The notes under the pieces were generated by a model. The model was not told where the DNA came from. It did not search any database and saw nothing but the letters and a program-made list of their open reading frames with translations. A stretch of DNA of 64,000 bases from Paramyrothecium sp. XJ0827 (Eukaryota; Ascomycota; Sordariomycetes; Hypocreales; Stachybotryaceae). The position numbers and the translations under genes were made by a program. The stretch lies in NCBI GenBank assembly GCA_020881915.1, contig JAJFPB010000010.1, positions 1,426,001-1,490,000 of the forward strand. Direction: 5' to 3'. Every line of letters starts with the position of its first letter. The stretch's first letter is position 1. Of this stretch, positions 55,124 through 64,000 are shown piece by piece.

Positions 55124-58100
55124 GGTATGGGCCTGGGGCTTTTACTGGATTGGGTTCACCAGCGGATGGTACATCTCACAATATTTCTGCGAGCGAGTTA
55201 TTTGCGTTCGGAATCCTATTATGGAGCTGGCGGTACAGAATACCCTGTTGTTAGGCGTTTACATGAAGCATGATACCACATTTATAATTGAGTCCTAATT
55301 TCAACACGTTTCTAATAAGGAGGAATTGTGTTTGCTAGAAGAAGCCGTATCAGCGAGAGCATTCGGCGATTGTGAACAAAGCGGGGTTGACGCATGGTTC
55401 GCTCGGCGACTCACTTACAGAACGATCCCTGACACAAGCCAAGCTGAGGTTTGCGTGGCTGTTCAGATAAGGTAACGTGCTGACCCTGGAAGCCTTGGCA
55501 TGAAGGTGTCAGTGGTAGGCCTCTAGTGGCGTTCGAGACCACTGAACTATAGTTGGGCTTGGCATCTTTGCCAAGATGGCCTCGTTGACAAATTGTTTGG
55601 TTGATCACTGTGATTGATATCAAGATTCCCAATAAGACACAAAGAGATCTACTCCTAGTTTGCGATTCGCCGTAGCGGCATCCGACCGGGGCCGGTATGT
55701 AAAGGGAACATTTATCGGCAGGGGGAAACTTGGAGGCAAGACATGCAATCCACAAGGTTCTAGTCAATAATTAGGAGTTAGACCTTTGGAAGTCCAGCCA
55801 GGCAACATCAATTGATTCGCTATACATTGTGAGAACTGCTTCGTCTGAGACAAGGAGGAGGAGCAGGATTTCGCGCCAGAGGATCGGGGAGCATCAGGCT
55901 ATATCCGTAATAACCCCAGACACCCCATGAAAACCCTGTGGAAAGGTGATGATCAACCATGGAGCTCGGTCGACGCTATCTATCCTAAGCTCGCACCAAA
56001 TTTGCTGCCTACAATGTGTGTATCCTAGAAAATGTAGTCTACGGGGCATATTTTGCAAGAGGTAACGCGAAGTCGTTTGATCAAGCGAGTTTCCAAAACG
56101 CCGATCGAAGGCGATAAAGCGAAGGTGCACAGCATCGGGAGAGGCGTACCCGATTCGCCGATTGTGAATCTTCTCAAGCTGGACGGCACGACTCACACAG
56201 GTAGTTTGCTCATTGCGTTTTGTATGTGAGGACGGGCATGATGCCTGGGTACAATAGTCCACAGCCAACACCAGTAACACCAAAGCTCCGTCGGCGGACC
56301 AACAGTGCGCCGTGGCGCCGCGGATGCGGGTGGGGTTTGGTTTTCTTCAGACGGTTGCACGGGAGCGACCCGAAATGTAGAATGGACGGACGGACGGGAA
56401 AGGCTTGGGACCCAAGCACTGGCCGCCACCACAAACATGCGCAACCGAAATCCGTGCCTCGAGCCACTAAGATATGCGACTCGCGGTTTTTCGTGCAAGT
56501 TTCATGCCTCTGCCTCGGACGCTGATCCGAGAGAAGGGGGAGGGGCCCGTTGAAGCCGTCGGCGTGGGTGAGGAATGCTCTCTCAGCTGAATAAGGTTTT
56601 CCAAGGCCGTTGAACCAGGTTGCTGGTGTTGAGCTAAGAACGGCATGGTGTATTGCAATTGGCACGGGCACGGGAGCGCATGGCATCGCACAGCTGCGAT
56701 CTTCAAGACATCTCCATACCTCCGCCCGGTACGGTAAGCCGTGCTGCAGAACTACGTGATACCCCGGGTCACATCGTACCATTGGACAATGGCTGTGACT
56801 ATGTGTGATGAGAACCCATTTCCATCGATTGACAATGTGACGGCTGGCGAGTCGCCCAGCCTCATTTAATTCAGTTTACAGTTGTAAGACCCGCTATGGC
56901 GTGGTTTCCCTGCCAGAGGCGCTCGGGCCATGTCGGGTATCTCCATCTTTTTCGTGCATCTCTGCACGGGGATTCGAGCGAATCGCGTGGTGGATCCCGC
57001 TACCTTACGGTAAGGGTAGGGAAGTTGGGCCACTCTTTACCTTGGGTGGCGGTCTTTGGGCCGCGCCGCCGAGCGGTTCGTCTGTCACTTGTGGGGGGAG
57101 ATTCAAGAATTAAAGACGAAACGGAACATTGTATAAAAGAATCATAACATGGTTTTCCGAGTTAGGTAGTGAAAGCTCGCACTGAAGAAGGAGTAGCTAC
57201 CTCATAGATGCCTTTTTTTTTTCTTTCATTCTAGCACGTTTCTTCTTACAGGGTACGCAGCGATGTCTCATGACGTGAGTCCCCTCCAAGAGCAGAGTGA
57301 TGCAATCAGTGCTAGGTTAGTAGTGCGGTGCCTACTTGCTTGGAGCATGGTGGGAGGGTACCTTGTGACCCGAAAGGAAGAAGAAAAAAAGAATTCAAGG
57401 GAATACCCGCCCCAACCTCCCGCCTCTCCACTGGGAGGCTTCTCCCGCCGCACCGCTAGGCCTCACCTTGCCTTACCTTGCGTAGCCTTAGATCCCGTAC
57501 CACCTACCAACCTAGCACACACAGAGTGTCCAAAAAATCATTGCACGTAGCTCACCCGTGCAGCAGGGCAGCGATCGCTTGAAAGGCACCACGACATGCA
57601 CATGCATCCCAAATCAACCTGAACCAACCATCCCCTGTTCATCGAAGTGGTTGTAACAAGCTTCATTGGACGAGCCCATCGGCAGCGCCAGCTCATCAAG
57701 CAATCCCAGCCGCTTCGGGACAATAACAAAGGCCCCCGGAACCCTGCCCAGCCCAAGCCAGCCCATTTCAACCTACCTGCCTTAGTCCAGCCCATCATTA
57801 TCGTTCGCTCTCCAGTTTCCAGTCTCCAGTCTCCAGTCTCCAGCCTCTTTGCCTCTCCACCGCCTCTTCGCTCCTCCTCGTCCACCTACCTTGCCATCTG
57901 CTCCCCGGTGGCATCTCTGGTCGCCGGCATTCCCATCGTCCGTCGCCTCACCTCACCTACATGCGCGCCCACACGCATATACGCATGCCATAAGTTGGGC
58001 TTCCTGCGAAGACGGGGCTGCGCTTCTTGCTCGCAGTTTTCCCGGAGCGAGTCACTCCAAACGCCTGCAGCGATCCGACGAGGGTTGGCTCACCCTCCTC

Positions 58101-58600
58101 CACTCTCGACCCTCCCCCCCCCGGTTGCTGCGGTTGCCGGAGCCACCATCTGGAGCTCCACGCTCAGGCAAATCTGGTCCAGTAGCGGCGCCTCCATCCT
58201 CCTCCTCCTCCCAGTCACCCAGACCGAGCACCTCCGCCACGTTGGGTCTTTCGAGCTTCGACTCGTCCTCGTCTGTCGGTTGTGCAACGGGGCCGGTATA
58301 TGGTCGTTTCCTGTCTTAATATTGGCGGCTCTCTACCTTTTACCCCAACCCTTTACCGTCTTCTGTTGGTCTGGGCATATCCCGAATGTCTTGACCTCTA
58401 ACAGAGCCCAACCTCCTCCTTCTCCCCCCTCCATCTCCACACCATTCCCGCCTCCCCCTTCCTTGTTATCGCCTAGTTGTCACCAGGGACCAGTTTTTGA
58501 GTTTCTTTCAACGGGCGGTGGATTGGCAACGGGGCCATCATTATCGTATCTCCACGGCCCTTAGTTTCGCTGCTCTTTCTTCTTTTCCTTCAGCATCACA
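55124..58600. other. Intergenic, 3.5 kb, long promoter/leader of large gene
   Basis: 55.1-57.2 kb holds nothing supportable. From about 57.4 kb the plus strand is C/T-rich, with the five-unit 7-bp repeat at 57812-57846. Open frames at 57647-58564 are low-complexity Ser/Pro readings of this composition and are not called as genes. Confidence 0.5.
57812..57846 (+). repeat. Five 7-bp units of CCAGTCT type
   Basis: CCAGTTT, three perfect CCAGTCT and CCAGCCT in tandem. They lie in the pyrimidine-rich region upstream of the gene at 58601. Confidence 0.75.
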
Positions 58601-61600
58601 ATGGGCCTGGATACCAAGAGGTCATTACCGCTTCCCGCGCCCACCGAAACCGAGACGACGACAACGCCGACCGAGTTCACGACCACCGAGCTGTCCAAGC
58701 CCGGCGATGAGAAGTCGACTTATTCGCTTCCAGAGGACGGCACCCCCGTCACCATTCGCACTCGCGGCCACAAGGCCAATCGCTCTCAAACGTCCTTGTT
58801 GATCGAATACTTCGAGGGCGGCAAATCTGGCCCTGGCTCCTCGGACCGCAAGCCAAGTGTTCGCGTCCGCTTGACACCGTCCAAGAAAGGCAAAGGCGAC
58901 CATATCCAAGTGACCGAAACCAAGGGCTCGCGGAAGGCATCTCTCACGCACAGAATCCCGCTTGACGAAGCCATCTCATCCCGCGAAATTGAGCTACCCG
59001 GCCCAGAGGATGCCGACAGTATGGCATCGTACGCATCTGCGACAGAAGAATCCAATGTGTCAAGGAATCCCATTGACATCGAGATCGACCACCGTAGTCA
59101 TCGTCGACGGCGACCGGCAAGCCCGCTGATTCCGTCCACCGTGAGCTATCAGCCGGGAAACCCTTCCGAAATCTCGGCCATACCAGCTGATAGCTTCCTC
59201 GATGGCTCGGGGCCCTCGACAGACGTTAGACGCGCTTCTAGCCCCTCGAGAGGCGAATCATTGGCCATGGCAACTGCCACGGGAGCCTTCGCCGGCGTCG
59301 CTGCCGATGAGCTCGCCCATGGCAAAACTCGTAAAGACCGTGCAAAATTGACGGAAAAGTCAAAAGAGAAGCCTGAGAGGAAAAGGCGCACCAAGAGTCG
59401 AACAAGCAGCGTCAGCGAACATGTCCCAGATGAAGTTCGGTCCACCCGGCGTCGTTCCAGTCGGAGCCACCCGCAAGACTCCATGGTGTCGGGAGAGTCA
59501 AGTGTCTTGTCGTCTAATTTGTCTCCGAGCCATCGGTCAATGGACGCGCATTCCATGCGTTCAGGTACCTCAAAATCATCAATAAACAACCCCAAACTGC
59601 TGGAAACTGTCGAAGACGCAATCCGAAGGTTGATCCTTCCCGAATTGAGTGCTCTAAAGCGGGAGCAAAGCAAGCGGGAAAGCCGTCGCGGCTCTATCAC
59701 CTCTACGGGGACATCTGTATCGCGAGAAGAAGTGTCCACTGACCGCAGGCGGTCTTCTGGACAACGAAGCGATGTGACAAGAGATGGTCAAAGAACAAGA
59801 GAAAGAAGAAATCGCGAGGCCCGCCACGACTACGATGAAACTTCGTTGCATAGCATCAGTCGCGATTCGCTGGATGCCGATTACCCACATGATGGCGATA
59901 CCGGAACACCTAAACGAAGCAGCAATCTTCTCAAGGCTGCCGCGGCCGGCGCCGCAGGTGCAGCTTTGGCCAAGGGTCTCTCGGGCGGCACGAGCGATGC
60001 GTATCAATTAGAGGAGCGGAAGCAACGAGAGAGACGCCGGAGAAGGACAGATTCTGCTCGGAGCCGCAGCCTCGGCCGCGACAGATATGCGGAAGAGTAT
60101 GAAGACGAAGAATTGGAGGAGACTATCCCGGCGCCACCGATGCCACTCATGAGCGACATTAACCCATCCGAACTAACGCGAACATCCATTTTATCCGCAG
60201 ACTCTGACAGGCCACAGTCAGCTAGCGAAGAGCTCACGCCGGTGCGCACTGTACCAGGAAATGGATATATCCAAAGTCTGGGAACACAGCACGCCAACGT
60301 CTCTCATGGCGATCTTACTGCTCTGCCCCGCGGCCAGTCAGAGCTCAGTGAGGAGTATGAGACGAATGAGTATGGCAAGAAGGTTCCAATTGGCAAGGAC
60401 CACGAGTATGAGGAGAATCGGGCCATTGACGACTCTGCGGACTACCACGAGAGTGGATACGACAACACCTATTACAGCACACAAGATGTTCCTCCTCCCC
60501 TCGTTTATGTGCCTTATCAGGCCGGCGCTCGTGGCTTGAGCCCGATTCCGAGTGTCTCTGGGTACACTGAGGGCGGCAGCGAGGCACCCCTACCCCGAAA
60601 TTCGAGAAGCGATGTCTACACCCCGGATCGACATCGCCATAGTCGCTCCGTGCATTCTCTAGATTCAGGTCCAAGCAACATGCGCAGTGCTGATTTCGAT
60701 GATCGTTCGCTCAGAAGTCCTACTGCAGACTACAGAAACTCCGCATATACAGATGGAGGCTCCGATCTTCACAGCGTGCAAGGGCCTGCCCAAGGCGTTG
60801 GTGCCAATCCCAACATCATTCATCCTTCAAATCCTGGCCTGGAATCCGCTGTCGCCTCGCTTGTGGATGGATCAATGCTCGAGCAATCTGTGCTCACAAG
60901 CGGCTCAGGCTACGACTACGCTGCTCAGCAAGACTCAACTGTATCATATGAAGGCCATCCCAAGTCCTTGAGTAGTCGCGGGCCTAGTCCTGAGAAAATG
61001 TCAATCGACAGCCGACACGAATATGAGGAAGAAAGACATGCTACTCCAGGGGCGAGATCTCAAGCTCAATCCCAGGAATTCTCGGAATATGAACTTGATG
61101 AGCACGGTCGCAAGATTCCTCGCTCAAAGTATCGCCACAGCCCGACGGCATCCGAGGCCGCTATTACCGCAGGAGCCGTTGGGGCTGCTGCTGCAGCATT
61201 GAAAGCAGCTCAGGAGCGAAAGCAAGCTCACGTGGAGGATGTACCAGCGACAGAATTTGAACCTGAAGGGGTCTTCCGCCATAAATCCTTCAAGGAGCGA
61301 ACACTGGAGGGTCGTGAGCCTCGCAGCACCCCGGCTCATAGCATCGATAGATTAGACTATGACGAGCAGCCTAAGATGAGCGCTACTGCGGTTCCTGATG
61401 CTAATGATACCATGCCTGAGTTTGGCTACATGGAGGATGACCTACGCACGAACCCTTCAGTTGTGGACGAGCGCCTAGATGGCCATGAACATTTCGAGGA
61501 ATACGATGGGCGAGCTACACCAACCCAGCGTGACATTGCAGGCTATGAGGACGTCGATAAGTCTGACAATGGCAAGGGCTTGGGTATCACTGAGGCTGCG

Positions 61601-63898
61601 GGGGCTGCTGCACTCGGAGCCGCTGCCGGCATGGCCATGGCACGCACTGCACACAGTCGAGAGCCAAGCCAGGACCAGGAAGAGTGGCACCGAACCTCTG
61701 ACGAGCGCAAACGAGACACCCTGGTCACCAATCCCTATGAGGACGCTAGCCCAATCACCAACCCGGTTCTTAATGACAACATCTTGCGAGTCCGAGGCCT
61801 CGAGCCCGGTTTCAGCGGCGCGTACCATGCTAATGACCCTAGCTTCGGCCAGAAGTACGACGAGGGATACATCTCCAATGGACCTAACCGAACCCCTGAC
61901 ATTGATCCCAAGGGCAAGGCTGTCGGGTTCATGAATCCCGCCAATACCGTGGCAGAGGATCCTTTCTATGAATCCTCCAAGAACCACACCCGCCATCTGA
62001 GTGGGATGTCGCAAGGCATGGCCTCGCCTTTTTATGATGCCTCAACTGGTGCAGGCATTGATCGCATCGAAAACAAGGATATTGTAGCACTTATGCAACA
62101 TGTGAGTTTATCTCTTTCCAAATTGAGTTACGTGTGGTTGCTTACAAGACACAGTTGATGGTTCGTGATGCTCAAAGGAGTGCGCGTGACACCGAAATCG
62201 TGGCGCTGCTTATGAACGCGGCGCTGGAGATGCGTAACTCGTTCCGCGAAATGAAAGACCTCATGCAAGACACTGGTGATGATATTATCTTTGCCAATGC
62301 TGAAAACACAGAGAAGCTGCAAAAGGCAATCAACGGCCCTCGCCCGTACCCCGGCACTGCGACCCGATCCATTCAAAGCGGCTCACGCCCTGGCACAATC
62401 GACGATCTCAGTGCCAAGAAGAAGAACCTCTGGAGGCGAGCTCTGGAAGGTCTCAGCGCCAAGGGAACAAACGACCTCAGCCGCATAGAGGATATGCTGA
62501 TTCAGCTTCTTGGAGAGGTCGACACCCTGAAAACACAGACTGCACCGGCGATTTCAGTTAGCGGCCAGAATCATTCCTTCGAAAACTTGCAGCCAGAGGG
62601 GCATTATGAGCAGGATAAGGGTTATGAACCTGAAGGCGTTTCGACTGCCAGTCACGCCAGCCAGTCTGGACATCTTTCACTCAACCAGACTCGAGGGCCT
62701 TCATCAAGGCTTGCCAACGAACGGAAGTTTTCCGACCACAGGATCAGCACAGTGCCAGAGAACGAGGAGGAGTACGCTTATGAGAACAACACAGTTGGTG
62801 AACACGTGGAACCGGCATTGCCCAGCCCCGTGACGGACTCCATGCAGCGCGCTGGCTCAGTTCCACTAAACACCCCGCCCCATCCCAGCACCTCGCAGCA
62901 ACAGCCATTGAGCGCGGAGAACACCCCTCGAACCGAGAAGGGCAGAAAGCACAAATCAAGCAGCTCATCTGGATGGCTTCCCAAGATTTCGCGCTGGTCC
63001 GAGACTACCGCGTCGAGCGTTGGCAAGGCTTTCCGATCCAAGAAGGACACCCGATACGACGACTTCCAAGCTCCTTCAAGATCTGCTTCCAGCCTTGCTT
63101 CGTATGATGAGAACTACAGGCACGACGCCTACGGCGATGACAAGCTTCACTCCGGATTCTCGGAGCCAAATCTGCCCCAAGGGCAAGAGCAGGCGAACAC
63201 GTCCGGGCCTCCACCCACGCAATTCATGACACCAGAGGATCCCAAGTACAAGGCTCACCGCAACTCGCTGAACCTCCAGCATCCCCAACCTAGGCCTGGC
63301 CAGACAGAACGTTTTCGAACGGCTCTCGAATACTCGGCGCAAGAATATGATACTCCCATGACGCCCAAGTCTACCGATTGGGCTGGTTCTGCTACAAGCT
63401 TGAACCGTCTCCCAGCGAACACCAACCGCTACAGCAATGCGTCTTCTGCTGCTGCCCGCGAGGGCGAGTACTGGGGATCATCCCCAACTCAGCAGCCGTC
63501 GGGCCCACCGCGTCCACCTAAGGAGCCCCTTGATAGCCCTACGGCCCAAACACCCCCCAAATCCAACCGCATTTCGAAGCTGGCCAAGAGTAGCCCCAAC
63601 CCCCATCACAGCTACGAGAGCGGATATGGCACGCTGACTGGCACGCATGCCAGCCATTATACCAGCAGCCCCAAGCTCGAGAACCGCAACCTAAGTGGAG
63701 CTCTGGGTGTTCCCACACGACGGCCTAGCGGGCCAAGGGCGATGACTCCCAAGAGTGCTGAGGAGGAGGCGGCGAGGGAAGAACGCCGAAGGAAGCGAGG
63801 TATGAATTGATAGGTTGACCATGGGTCCATGCCACAACGACTAACTGATTTCAGATACTTTCGGCACTACAACTAGCCAAGAGTCGGAGACATTCTAG
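58601..63898 (+). CDS. Very large disordered fungal protein, Ala/Gly segments
   Basis: Three exons, 58601-62101, 62155-63799 and 63855-63898 (introns 53 and 55 bp), encode 1729 aa. The second intron is needed: without it the frame stops three codons later, while splicing adds DTFGTTTSQESETF. No family is recognised. Most of the protein is Ser/Arg/Glu-rich and disordered. Four Ala/Gly-rich segments that could be short helices or membrane-active zippers lie near 221-240, 443-463, 851-870 and 996-1016. A motif YExxExGxKxP occurs near 586 (YETNEYGKKVP) and 830 (YELDEHGRKIP). The best candidate for folded structure is the helical region around 1159-1290 (DIVALMQHLMVRDAQRSARD; LIQLLGEVDTLK), spanning the first splice join. 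A scaffold at the cell cortex or septum is possible, but this is a guess. Confidence 0.88.
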
Positions 63899-64000
63899 AC
63901 GCGACGCAGCTACGCATCGAACGAGTTCCTGCTAGTTTGGGACTCTTAAACACTTAAACCCTCCTATGCGCATCACCCCTTTTTGCATTACGAATTGTTT

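Noticed and set aside
55505..55570. Minus-strand TATAGTTCAGTGGT resembling a tRNA D arm
   Set aside because: No B box (GGTTCRANNCC) lies at the right distance and no acceptor stem pairs.
56210..56782. 190-codon minus-strand frame
   Set aside because: Irregular composition rich in Cys, His and Pro with no hydrophobic pattern or homology; likely chance.
57647..58564. 305-codon plus-strand Ser/Pro-rich frame and overlapping 156-codon frame upstream of the large gene
   Set aside because: C/T-rich promoter DNA keeps several frames open at once; composition is low-complexity and frames overlap without preference.
1..64000. CRISPR arrays, bacterial operons, prophage or insertion sequences
   Set aside because: Spliced genes with fungal signals throughout; no regularly spaced repeats, transposase frames or terminal inverted repeats were seen.

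Overview
The window is nuclear DNA of a filamentous ascomycete (Pezizomycotina), most likely a Sordariomycete. The evidence is compact genes with 53-202 bp introns (GTAAGT/GTGAGT-type donors, CTAAC or CTGAC branch sites 10-35 nt before YAG), pyrimidine-rich leaders, a fused HIS7 gene, a GH72 wall glucanosyltransferase, a Vps62 protein, and several long disordered proteins of the kind found only in filamentous fungi. Coding DNA is GC-rich. No rRNA, convincing tRNA, CRISPR or intact transposon was seen. Exon joins below were worked out by hand from splice consensus and reading phase.

Layout. 0.5-8.6 kb: a coiled-coil protein (-), a four-exon microsomal cytochrome P450 (-), then ribosomal proteins eL30 (-) and uL16 (+), which diverge from one 378-bp promoter. 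10-20 kb: two fungal proteins of unknown function (+), the second with an N-terminal Cys/His cluster, and a Vps62-family protein (-). 22.7-27.7 kb: a TFIIIC tau55-like subunit (-) divergent from HIS7 (+), which has a perfect Gcn4/CPC1-type site upstream; HIS7 converges on ornithine decarboxylase antizyme (-), which needs a +1 programmed frameshift at a UCC-UGA site. 29-37 kb: a large protein kinase (-) followed by a 4.5-kb gene-poor stretch. That stretch holds two small, related, apparently undescribed genes sharing a D-P-x2-L-x3-L-x4-G-x6-EMRHN core. 37-46 kb: a GT90/CAP10 glycosyltransferase (+), a Gts1/SMAP-type ArfGAP with a UBA domain, NPF motifs and a 17-nt microexon (-), and an Osh3-type oxysterol-binding protein (+). 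50-55 kb: a GPI-anchored GH72 enzyme (+), a dienoyl-CoA isomerase (+), the tiny TFIIH subunit Tfb5 (-) and a single-pass membrane protein with a PPPY motif (+). 58.6-63.9 kb: a 1729-aa disordered protein with Ala/Gly-rich segments (+).

This is mostly a housekeeping neighbourhood (translation, transcription, histidine and polyamine metabolism, membrane traffic, wall synthesis). It is not an operon or a secondary-metabolite cluster; the P450 stands alone. The points most worth a second look are the small EMRHN gene pair, the antizyme recoding site, the microexon, the stop-free 54-nt intron and the uncharacterised large proteins.
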